The notes beneath the pieces are model-generated. The model was not told the origin of the DNA, made no database searches, and saw only the letters and a list, made by a program, of their open reading frames with translations. Below are positions 14,772 through 22,595 of a stretch of DNA of 36,329 bases, one piece after another (position 1 is the first letter of the stretch; each line of letters begins with the position of its first letter). Position numbers and translations under genes: made by a program. Source of the stretch: DASUBV01 sp035763085 (GTDB lineage: Bacteria; Actinomycetota; Actinomycetes; Streptosporangiales; Streptosporangiaceae); NCBI GenBank assembly GCA_035763085.1, contig DASUBV010000143.1:1-36329 (forward strand), written 5' to 3'.

Positions 14772-16298
14772 CTAGCTGGACGCGGCTGTGCCGCGGACGA
14801 TGATACTGAAAACCTGCGCCATGTAATGGCCGGAGGCGACGGGCGGCATCTTGGTGAACCAGATGACCAGGAACCGCCCGGACGTCTTGCTGGCGACATG
14901 GAAGGTGTAGGTGCTTCCGATGTCACTCCCGCTGGCCACCGTCGTCATCGAGGCCAGGTTGGCCGCGCTCCTGGCGTCGGAGGCGCCGACCTTCAGCTGC
15001 ACGTCAGCGCCGGGGTTCGGACCGAACCTGATGGTCACCGAGCTGAGCTGGACGTTCTTGCCCATGTCCAGGATCAGGCCGGTGCCCGCCTTGAGGTGAC
15101 CGAGCTCCGGGCTGAAGTACTCCTGCGAGCTCCAGCCCTCGGGATTCCCGTTGAGCACGTTCATCGCCTGGTTGGTGTTCTCGTCACCGGCGTCGTGCGG
15201 GTTCAGGGCGTCAAATCCGTGCGCGCTGACCGGCGCCAGGACAGTGGACGCCTGACTCGGCGCGACCGTGGGCTGGGTGACCTTCGCCTGGCTGGTCGGG
15301 CCGGACTTGTGCCACAGCGGCGAGGTCGCGGCGACCAGGCCGGCGACGACGACCAGGGCCAGCGCCGCGATGATGGCCGTGCGCGCCCGCGATCGCGGCG
15401 CGCGCGGCGGGCGCGGCCCGCGCCAGTCCTGCCCGCGGGGCGGCAGCGTGCGGTCTCCTGGCCAGTAGTCGCCGACGGGCTGCTGACGGGTCATCGGCCC
15501 GGCGTCGCCCCGGCCCGGCATGGCCGGCGGCACCTCCTCGGGCGGCAGCTCGGCGGCCAGCGCGCCGGCCAGCTGACCGGGCGTCTCCAGGACCAGGCCG
15601 TCCCGGCCGGGTATCTGCATGGCCTGGCACGCGACGTCGTCCAGGGCCGCCGGTACCCCGGCGCGCACCTGCCGCGGGCGGCGCGGCTGGCCGTCGGCGA
15701 AGGGCGCGGGCTGCAGGGCCGGGTAGTCAGGACCGGGCCACATCCCGGTGAGGCTGGCGTAGAGCAGGCGCCCCAGGCCATGCGTATCGGCCAGCGCGGG
15801 ATCCTCGGCGCTGGTGCCGGACAGCGCGGCGTCGATCCCGATCCCGGTGACCTTGACCCCGCCTCCGGAGGTCCACCGCAGCGACTCCGGCGTCAGGCAC
15901 AAGTGAGCCAGCCCGGCCGCGTGCGCGACCGACAGCGCGGCGGCGGCCTCGGCGATGATCCGGGCGCCGGCGACCGGATCGACCGGGCCGCTGGCCAGCA
16001 TGTCATCGAGCGTGTCGCCGGCCGCCCACTCCATCACGATGTAGGCGTTATCCCAGTCGTCTTCCACGTCGAAGACCTGCGCCAGCCGGGCGTCGGTCAG
16101 CCGGCTGGCCGCCCGGGCCGCGGTCAGCACCTCGCGCACCCGCGGGAAGCCGACGGCGAACGTGACCACCGTGACGGGCCTGGCCAGGGTCTCGTCGATC
16201 GCTTTCCAGGCAGCCCAGCCACTGGCTGCGGCGACCCTGTCCTCGAGGCGGTAACGGCCGCCGAGCCTGGTGCCCGGCTCAGAGATGAACGTGCTCAT
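14772..16298 (-). CDS. Membrane pseudokinase with extracellular C-terminal domain
   Basis: A 508-residue protein from ATG 16298. Residues 10-250 follow a Ser/Thr kinase fold (GGRYRLEDRVAAASGWAAWK, then YIVMEWAAGDTLDDML), but the catalytic residues are missing: no lysine in the strand RPVTVVTF (40-47), HLC (132-134) in place of HRD with S139 for the metal-binding Asn, and GIG (152-154) where DFG belongs. A Pro/Arg-rich juxtamembrane region is followed by one membrane span (306-325) and an outside domain of about 180 residues that resembles a discoidin or carbohydrate-binding beta sandwich (VQLSSVTIRFGPNPGADVQL). It precedes the sigma gene and follows murJ. In M. tuberculosis a comparable pseudokinase domain is fused to MviN/MurJ, so a role in wall control is a reasonable inference. 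Confidence 0.85.
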   Translation of the reverse strand: MSTFISEPGTRLGGRYRLEDRVAAASGWAAWKAIDETLARPVTVVTFAVGFPRVREVLTAARAASRLTDARLAQVFDVEDDWDNAYIVMEWAAGDTLDDMLASGPVDPVAGARIIAEAAAALSVAHAAGLAHLCLTPESLRWTSGGGVKVTGIGIDAALSGTSAEDPALADTHGLGRLLYASLTGMWPGPDYPALQPAPFADGQPRRPRQVRAGVPAALDDVACQAMQIPGRDGLVLETPGQLAGALAAELPPEEVPPAMPGRGDAGPMTRQQPVGDYWPGDRTLPPRGQDWRGPRPPRAPRSRARTAIIAALALVVVAGLVAATSPLWHKSGPTSQAKVTQPTVAPSQASTVLAPVSAHGFDALNPHDAGDENTNQAMNVLNGNPEGWSSQEYFSPELGHLKAGTGLILDMGKNVQLSSVTIRFGPNPGADVQLKVGASDARSAANLASMTTVASGSDIGSTYTFHVASKTSGRFLVIWFTKMPPVASGHYMAQVFSIIVRGTAASS

Positions 16299-16308
16299 AC
16301 GTCGCAGT

Positions 16309-16331
16309 TCAAGGGTTGGCCGAACCCTTGA
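16309..16331. promoter_or_regulatory. Perfect 9-bp inverted repeat before the pseudokinase start
   Basis: TCAAGGGTT (16309-16317) and AACCCTTGA (16323-16331) flank a five-base loop, ending 11 bases before ATG 16298. A GGAGGG-like site lies just upstream of the repeat and no ribosome binding site lies between it and the ATG. It could be an operator or a hairpin in the mRNA leader. Confidence 0.6.
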
Positions 16332-16532
16332 CTCCCTCCTGGACCGTAAGTGATCAACAGGACCAGATAAGACAATGATGCTGCACAACATGCTAGGCGG
16401 CACGCGACCTGGCGGCAGGCCTGTGGGCCGGAGCTTCGCAAACCGTTACCGCTCGGAGACGTACCGCACCAAGTGTCCCGCAAAGACCCGTCCGGCCGCC
16501 GCACCGCCCCGCCGCGGCGTCGGCCGGAACTT

Positions 16533-18512
16533 TCAGCGGCGGAAACGGGCCGTCACCGTCTTGGTCAGGTCGGCCAGCTCGCCGACGCGCAGGGCCCGGG
16601 CAAACATCACATAAAGCAGTAGCGCTCCGCAGCCCGCAATTGTCACAGTCACGACCGCATTCAGGTGCCCGGCGGGCAGGACGACCCCGACCATCAGCGA
16701 GACCGCGATGGCGAACAGCGCCGGCGGGATGGCCGCCAGGTGCATGCGGATCAGGCTCCCGGTGACCGCGCGCCCGTCCAGGCCGCCGATCCGGCGGCTG
16801 AGAATCCGCCAGGCCACCACGGTGCCGGCCAGGTTGGCCAGGCCGAACCCGACCCCCAGGCCCGCCACGACCTGGCCCGGCGGCAGGATCTCCAGCGCCA
16901 GCAGGTTGGTCACGATGTTCACGACCATGGTGAGCAGCCCGATGAGTGCCGGGGTGCGGCTGTCGTGCAGGGCGTAGAACACCCGCAGCTGCAGCTGGAA
17001 GAACATGTACGGCAGCAGGCCGAGGCAGAAGATGGCGAACACCTCGCCCAGGTACCGGGCATCGGCGACGCTGGTCGAGCCGTAGGCCAGGAACGTCTCG
17101 GCCAGGCCGGGCCCGAGCGCGGCGAGCACCAGCGCCGAGGGCACCACGATCACCGACGACAGCCGGACGCCGGCCGAGAAGTCACCGGCGACCAGCAGCA
17201 TCTTCCGCTCGGCGGCATGCGCGCTCATCCGGGGCAGCAGTGCGGTGATCACCGAGATGCCCACGATGGCGTACGGCATCTGGAACAGCTGCCAGGCGTA
17301 GGTGTACGGGGTGAAGCCGGCCCCGTAGGCGACATGTGCCTTCTGCGCTGCCACGCCCGCGCTGTTGGCCACCCGGGTGGTGACCAGGAAAGCGACCTGA
17401 GTGGAGGCGATGTAGCCGAACATCCAGCCCGCCATCCGGCCGATCTCGGTCACCTCGGCTCGCCGGAAGTCGAACCGGGGCCGCCACCGGAATTTCACCC
17501 GGCGCAGCGCCGGGACCAGCGCGGCCGTCTGCGCGACGATGCCCAGGGTGGTGCCCAGGCCCAGCAGGGTGATCTGGGTGCCGGTGATGGTCACCGGGGA
17601 GGCGCCGAAGCCCGCGACGCCCATGAACATCAGCAGGACGGCGATGACCACGACGTTGTTGACCACCGGGGTCCACATCGGCGCCGCGAAGCTGCCCCGT
17701 GCGTTCAGGATCGCGCCGGCCAGCGAGCTGATCCCGTAGAAGAAGATCTGCGGAATGAAGAAGTAGGCGAAGACGATCATCAGGTGCAGCTCGGGCCCGG
17801 TGATCCGGCCCTTGTACAGGTCAACCAGCAGCGCGGCCGCCGCGGTGGCCACCACGGTCAGGACCAGCAGCGCCACCGTGATCAGGGTGAACATGCGCTG
17901 GTCATACGCCTCGCCCCGGTCGCGATCCCGCTTGGCCGCGTTGACCAGCAGCGGCACGATGACGCTGGTCAGGATGCCGCCGATGACCAGGTTGTAGACG
18001 GCATTGGGCAGCGTGTTGGCGTTGTTGTAGGCGTTGGCCAGCGCGAAGGCGCCCAGCGCGTAGGCCTGCACCAGGGTGCGCAGCAGGCCGGTGCCGCGGG
18101 AGGCCAGCGTGCCGATGGCCATGATGCCGCTGGAGCGCATGACACTCGCTCCGGCCGGCTCATCGGTGCCCGTGCCGGTGGTGCCCGTGCCGGTGGTGCC
18201 CGTGCCGGTGGTGCCGGTGCCCGTGCCCGCCGTGCCGGCCGTCGTCTCCGCCGCCTCCAGCCCGGTCCCGGTGCCGGCTGCCTCCGGGGCGGCCTGAGCG
18301 GGGCCGGGGAAGGTGTCGGCGGGCTCGGTGCCGTCCCAGCCGGACTCTCCCGGCCCGGCCTCGGTGCCGCTGCCGGGGGCCGGGGCCGTGCCCGGCCAGC
18401 CGGGCGGCAGGTCGGCCTCGTAGTCGTAGCCCGCGGCGGGCCGCCTGGTCACCGGGGAGCGGTAGTCCGGATCAGCTGCGGTCGGCCCAGCCTGGGACCC
18501 GGGCGTAGTCAT
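16533..18512 (-). CDS. murJ: Lipid II flippase MurJ (MviN)
   Basis: A 659-residue MATE-like (MOP superfamily) transporter that moves lipid II across the cytoplasmic membrane for wall synthesis. The N-terminal 120 residues are cytoplasmic, Gly/Pro/Thr rich and contain a GTGTT tandem repeat. The fold begins at MRSSGIMAIGTLASRGTGLL and shows about 14 membrane segments, with NTLPNAVYNLVIGGILTSVI, FFIPQIFFYGISSLAGAIL and YALHDSRTPALIGLLTMVVN typical of MurJ. It starts 41 bases inside the end of the DUF6049 gene, so the two are probably coupled. Unlike the mycobacterial MviN protein it carries no C-terminal pseudokinase; that module is a separate gene 234 bases downstream. Confidence 0.93.
   Translation of the reverse strand: MTTPGSQAGPTAADPDYRSPVTRRPAAGYDYEADLPPGWPGTAPAPGSGTEAGPGESGWDGTEPADTFPGPAQAAPEAAGTGTGLEAAETTAGTAGTGTGTTGTGTTGTGTTGTGTDEPAGASVMRSSGIMAIGTLASRGTGLLRTLVQAYALGAFALANAYNNANTLPNAVYNLVIGGILTSVIVPLLVNAAKRDRDRGEAYDQRMFTLITVALLVLTVVATAAAALLVDLYKGRITGPELHLMIVFAYFFIPQIFFYGISSLAGAILNARGSFAAPMWTPVVNNVVVIAVLLMFMGVAGFGASPVTITGTQITLLGLGTTLGIVAQTAALVPALRRVKFRWRPRFDFRRAEVTEIGRMAGWMFGYIASTQVAFLVTTRVANSAGVAAQKAHVAYGAGFTPYTYAWQLFQMPYAIVGISVITALLPRMSAHAAERKMLLVAGDFSAGVRLSSVIVVPSALVLAALGPGLAETFLAYGSTSVADARYLGEVFAIFCLGLLPYMFFQLQLRVFYALHDSRTPALIGLLTMVVNIVTNLLALEILPPGQVVAGLGVGFGLANLAGTVVAWRILSRRIGGLDGRAVTGSLIRMHLAAIPPALFAIAVSLMVGVVLPAGHLNAVVTVTIAGCGALLLYVMFARALRVGELADLTKTVTARFRR
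18166..18212 (-). repeat. 15-nt tandem repeat in murJ
   Basis: About three copies of GTGCCCGTGCCGGTG (plus-strand sense) lie within murJ and encode Gly-Thr-Gly-Thr-Thr repeats in the N-terminal tail. The unit length is a multiple of three, so copy number changes would keep the frame. Confidence 0.8.
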
Positions 18513-20898
18513 CCGCGTCCTCCGTCAGAACGTGGTCGGTGCCGGCCTCACCGGACTCGGCGCGGTCATGACCGACGTTATCGGTTTCTTCCGGCTGCTC
18601 GTGCCCGCTGGCGCCGGATGTACCCGGCGCGTCCTGGTCGCCGCTCGCGCCGTCCGGCGGTTCCTGCTGGCCAGGAGCGCCCGCGCCGGCCGGGTCCGGC
18701 GGCGTGCGGCCACGCCGGATGGCCCGGGCGGCCGAGGCGGCCATGAAGATGCCCAGGGCGGCGGCCAGCAGGATGAGCGCCAGGGTGCCGAAGTGCGTGG
18801 CCTGTACGGTGGCGCTGACCGGCGGGCCGGGCAGCGGCCGCTTGTCCGGGGCGGTCAGCCGCATGGTGACGGTCGTCGACCCGACGGCGGATGCCTCGAC
18901 CTTGATCTTCTTCGTGGTGATGTTGTCGGGCGGCAGCATGATCACGCCGGGATCGCTCAGGACGGAGAAGCCGCCGCCGGCCCCCTGCACGACGCTGACC
19001 TTCACCCGGACCCGCACCGGGTAACTCAGCCGGTTGTCGATGGCGACCGGGATGGTGCCCTTCTGCCCGCCCAGGGTGACCGGGCTGCCGCCGACCAGGG
19101 TCACCCCGGCCAGCTGCCGGTCGGTGTAGGCCGTGATCCGGTGCAGCAGGCTGCGCGCCCGCTGCCGGGCCCTGGCGGTGTTCCGCCAGGCCGACGACTC
19201 CACCCCGGCCATGGCCTGGTAGAGCTGGGGCCGCGGGCTGACCCGGATGCTCTGCACCTGCTGGACGCTGCTGTTGGCCGCCTTGATGCTGCGCAGCATC
19301 GACCGGCTGAAGCGCTCGCCCGCGGTGTCGTCGGGGGCGTGCCGGGCCACCCGGCCCGGCACGTGCCTGTCCGCCGCCAGGCTGCCGGCGCTGACCGGCG
19401 ACAGCCACGGCGCGGAGGTCGTCTCCTGCAGCAGCGCACTGGCCAGCCCGGCCGGCGGGTTCCAGTGCCGCGGCGGGGCGACCACGATGGCCGGCGACCG
19501 GCGACCACCCTGCGCCGCGATCAGCGCGGTCTCGGCCAGGAACCGCTGCTGGACTGCGAAGGCGGCGCCGGGGGCCGCCTTCTTGGCCCGGACCGAGCCG
19601 AGGACCCGGCTGAGCGTGCTGTCGGCCAGCAGCACGCGCATGTCCCCGCCCTCGCCGTCCGGCGTGGCGGTGACCGCGCTCGGGGTGAAGCTGGCCGGCG
19701 CCACGGGGGGCATCGCGGCGCTGCTGAGCACCACCGTGCGGATGCCGTTCAGCGCGGCCAGGTTCTCCAGCATCGAGTAGTCCGCCCGCCCGCCGGCCGG
19801 CCAGGCGATGGCCGTGGTCAGCTCGGCCGCGCTCGCCTTGCCCGCCGCGGGCGCCTTCGGGGTGAAGTCCCGCTTCAGGATCTGCGCGGCGACCGAGCGG
19901 CCCCCGGTGAAGGCCCGGTGCACGTCGTCGAACAGGTTGCCGCGGGTCAGCCCGGCAACGTCGGCGTCGGCATACGGCGTCACGAACGACGGCTGGCTGT
20001 GCACCGCCGTCCGCAGCCGCTGGACCCAGCTGCCGGCCGCGGGGCTGGCCGGCACGACCTTCCCGTTCTGGCAGCTGCGATTCGCCCCGACCGTGTGCGG
20101 ACCGCGCATGGCCTGCGCGCTGGACAGCAGCGCCGGGTCGACCGCCCAGGTCAGCCTGGCCGCCCGCCCGGCGGCCGCACTGCCCGCGCTCAGCAGCCCG
20201 GCCAGCCGCCCGCCGCTGGCCAGGCTGGCGGCCAGGTGGTTGTCCAGCAGCCCGTTGCACGGTCCCTGATGGGGCGAGTCGATCAGCGGCCAGATCCAGG
20301 CGATGTCGTCACGAGGGCGCTGGTGCCCCTGGCGCGCCTTCGGCCAGTAGGGCAGGAACGTCCGGCCGGTGCCCTGGATGATCCCGGCGGCATCGGTGAC
20401 CTGAGCGGCCAGCGGGTACACGCCGAACGCTGACATGCGCACCTTGCTGGCAGGCAGGACGGCGGTCCACCCGGCCGTCGCGCCCGGCGCGAGCGGGCTG
20501 GTCATCGCGTCGACCGCCCCGTGCACCGGGACATCGGAGATCACGCTGGCGCCCGCGGCGTACTGCTGGAGCTGATCCCGCAGCACGAATGGAGTGCTGG
20601 AGGACCGGAGCCGGACCGTCAGGCCGCTGAGGGTGGTCTTCGAGGTGTTTGTCAGGGTTCCCCGGACCGTGATGGTCGCCCCGGCCGTCGCGTACGGCGG
20701 ATTCATCGAGGTGATGGCCACCGCCACCGGCGACCCGCTGACCTGCCGGGCACTCGCCGTGGCCGGCTGGGCCAGCGCGGCCGGGATCGCGGCGGGCAGC
20801 ACCAGCCCGGCCAGGGCGCCGGCTGCCAGCATCAGCCTGACCGGCCGCCGCCCTCGGGGCGGGCCATCGGGCGCTGTGGCAGCACGGCGAGGAGGCAT
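18472..20898 (-). CDS. DUF6049 family secreted, membrane-anchored protein
   Basis: An 808-residue protein of unknown function found next to murJ in many actinomycetes. Residues 1-43 form a signal peptide (basic start, then LMLAAGALAGLVLPAAIPA and a cleavage region near ALAQPATA). The body lies outside the cell, with beta-rich parts near each end (ITVRGTLTNTSKTTLSGLTV; PVAIDNRLSYPVRVRVKVSV). Near residue 720 a membrane span, HFGTLALILLAAALGIFMAA, is followed by RAIRRGR and an acidic cytoplasmic tail. Start ATG 20898 has no ribosome binding site and is seven bases after TAACAT, suggesting a leaderless mRNA. Its end overlaps murJ by 41 bases. A role with MurJ in the envelope is inference from position. 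Confidence 0.85.
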   Translation of the reverse strand: MPPRRAATAPDGPPRGRRPVRLMLAAGALAGLVLPAAIPAALAQPATASARQVSGSPVAVAITSMNPPYATAGATITVRGTLTNTSKTTLSGLTVRLRSSSTPFVLRDQLQQYAAGASVISDVPVHGAVDAMTSPLAPGATAGWTAVLPASKVRMSAFGVYPLAAQVTDAAGIIQGTGRTFLPYWPKARQGHQRPRDDIAWIWPLIDSPHQGPCNGLLDNHLAASLASGGRLAGLLSAGSAAAGRAARLTWAVDPALLSSAQAMRGPHTVGANRSCQNGKVVPASPAAGSWVQRLRTAVHSQPSFVTPYADADVAGLTRGNLFDDVHRAFTGGRSVAAQILKRDFTPKAPAAGKASAAELTTAIAWPAGGRADYSMLENLAALNGIRTVVLSSAAMPPVAPASFTPSAVTATPDGEGGDMRVLLADSTLSRVLGSVRAKKAAPGAAFAVQQRFLAETALIAAQGGRRSPAIVVAPPRHWNPPAGLASALLQETTSAPWLSPVSAGSLAADRHVPGRVARHAPDDTAGERFSRSMLRSIKAANSSVQQVQSIRVSPRPQLYQAMAGVESSAWRNTARARQRARSLLHRITAYTDRQLAGVTLVGGSPVTLGGQKGTIPVAIDNRLSYPVRVRVKVSVVQGAGGGFSVLSDPGVIMLPPDNITTKKIKVEASAVGSTTVTMRLTAPDKRPLPGPPVSATVQATHFGTLALILLAAALGIFMAASAARAIRRGRTPPDPAGAGAPGQQEPPDGASGDQDAPGTSGASGHEQPEETDNVGHDRAESGEAGTDHVLTEDADDYARVPGWADRS

Positions 20899-20905
20899 GG
20901 CCGAA

Positions 20906-20911
20906 ATGTTA
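20906..20911 (-). promoter_or_regulatory. -10 element for a leaderless DUF6049-murJ transcript
   Basis: TAACAT on the minus strand (20911-20906) is seven bases before ATG 20898, with no Shine-Dalgarno. The 185-base gap to the divergent cca gene shows no other clear signal apart from GC-rich inverted repeats around 20940-20975. Confidence 0.5.
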
Positions 20912-21083
20912 TTGCCGCCGGCCGGGTATGTCGGGCAGTCTGGCGGCTAGCTGGCCGCAGCCGCGCGCGGCGGCGAGAATGTCGTGCATCTATCCTCTCC
21001 GGCCTCCCCGGCTATCACCAGCTCGCGCTCAGGACCTACCCTCATTGCCCGTGCCCGATTCAGTTCCGATGATCTAGTAGCCG

Positions 21084-22595
21084 ATGACCAACCAGCCGAT
21101 GAACAGTCAGCAGCGGCAGGCAGCCGCCGCGCTGCTGGCGAGTGTATCCCCGCTCGCCGATGACCTCGGGACGCTGTTCGCCCGGGCCGGGCACGAGCTG
21201 GCCCTGGTGGGCGGGCCGGTGCGCGATGTATTCCTCGGCCGCCCGCACGGCGACCTCGACCTGACCACCGACGCGCCGCCGCAGCGCGTGCTGGAGCTGA
21301 CCCGCGGCTGGGCCGACCAGGTGTGGACGATCGGGATCGACTTCGGCACCATCGGGATGCGCAAGAACGGCACCGACTTCGAGATCACCACCTACCGCAG
21401 CGAGCACTACGACCGCAGGTCGCGCAAGCCGGAGGTGCAGTACGGCGAGTCGCTAGAGGACGACCTGTCGCGGCGCGATTTCACCGTGAACGCGATGGCG
21501 GCCCGGCTGCCCGGGCATGAGCTGGTCGACCCGTTCGGCGGCCTGGCGGACCTGCGGGACCGGGTCCTGCGGACGCCGGCCAGCCCGCAGGCCTCTTTCG
21601 ACGCCGACCCGCTGCGCATCCTGCGCGCGGCCCGCTTCGTGGCCCAGCTGGGCCTGGCGCCGCGGCCCGAGCTGCAGGCCGCGATGACCGAGCTGGCGCC
21701 CCGGCTGGCCATCGTCTCGGCCGAGCGCGTCTCCGCTGAGCTGGCCAAGCTGCTGACCACGACGCGGCCGGGCGGCCCGTCGGCCGGCATCCGGCTGCTC
21801 GTCGACACCGGCGTCGCCGATCACGTGCTGCCCGAGATCCCCCGGCTGCGGCTGGAGACCGACGAGCACTACCGGCACAAGGACGTGTACCAGCACTCGC
21901 TGACCGTCCTGGATCAGGCCATCGGGCTGGAAGAGCGCTACGGGCTGCGCCAGGACCTCGTGCTGCGGCTGGCCGCCCTGCTGCATGACATCGGCAAGCC
22001 CCGGACCAGGTCCAGGCTGCCCGGCAACCGGGTCGCGTTCCATCACCACGAGGTGGTGGGAGCCAAGATGGCCCGCAAGCGGCTGACCGAGCTGCGCTTC
22101 CCCAAGGATGTCGTCGCCGAGGTGTCCCGGCTGGTGGAGCTGCACCTGCGGTTCCACGGGTACGGGACCGGGGAGTGGACCGACTCGGCGGTCCGCCGGT
22201 ATGTCACCGACGCCGGGCCGCTGCTGACCCGGCTGCACGCCCTGACCCGCGCGGACTGCACGACGCGCAATCAGGCCAAGGCGCAGCGCCTCGCGCGCGC
22301 CTACGACAGCCTGGAAGAGCGCATCGCCGAGCTCAGCAAGCAGGAGGAGCTGGCGGCGATCCGGCCGGACCTGGACGGCAACGAGATCATGGCCATCCTC
22401 GGCATCAAGCCGGGGCCGCTGGTCGGCCGGGCCTACCGGCATCTGCTGGACCTGCGGCTGGAGTACGGCCCGCTGGGCCACGACCGCGCGGTTCAGGAAC
22501 TGCGGGACTGGGCTGCCGCCGAGGGCGTGCCGGCCGCTGACCCGTCCGTCCCGCCGGCCGGCTCTGAGCCACCCTCCGGGCCGTCCGGGAACTGA
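21084..22595 (+). CDS. cca: CCA tRNA nucleotidyltransferase (PcnB/Cca family, HD domain)
   Basis: A 503-residue enzyme that adds CCA to tRNA 3' ends. The nucleotidyltransferase head has LVGGPVRDVFLGRPHGDLDL (41-60), with GG and the D57/D59 metal ligands, then SRRDFTVNAMA. The tRNA-binding helices follow (DPLRILRAARFVAQ), and an HD domain carries LLHDIGKPRT near residue 300 and FHHHEVVGAKMARK. The last 30 residues are Pro/Ser/Gly rich. Its 3' end overlaps the oppositely oriented MFS gene by 103 bases. No ribosome binding site is obvious before ATG 21084. Confidence 0.95.
   Translation: MTNQPMNSQQRQAAAALLASVSPLADDLGTLFARAGHELALVGGPVRDVFLGRPHGDLDLTTDAPPQRVLELTRGWADQVWTIGIDFGTIGMRKNGTDFEITTYRSEHYDRRSRKPEVQYGESLEDDLSRRDFTVNAMAARLPGHELVDPFGGLADLRDRVLRTPASPQASFDADPLRILRAARFVAQLGLAPRPELQAAMTELAPRLAIVSAERVSAELAKLLTTTRPGGPSAGIRLLVDTGVADHVLPEIPRLRLETDEHYRHKDVYQHSLTVLDQAIGLEERYGLRQDLVLRLAALLHDIGKPRTRSRLPGNRVAFHHHEVVGAKMARKRLTELRFPKDVVAEVSRLVELHLRFHGYGTGEWTDSAVRRYVTDAGPLLTRLHALTRADCTTRNQAKAQRLARAYDSLEERIAELSKQEELAAIRPDLDGNEIMAILGIKPGPLVGRAYRHLLDLRLEYGPLGHDRAVQELRDWAAAEGVPAADPSVPPAGSEPPSGPSGN

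Noticed and set aside
14313..16331. A 672-codon plus-strand frame across the sigma and pseudokinase genes
   Set aside because: It is antisense to recognisable proteins and its composition is that of a shadow frame.
16665..20433. Two long plus-strand frames (693 and 633 codons) opposite murJ and the DUF6049 gene
   Set aside because: MurJ and the signal-peptide protein on the minus strand are clear; the plus-strand translations have no family resemblance.
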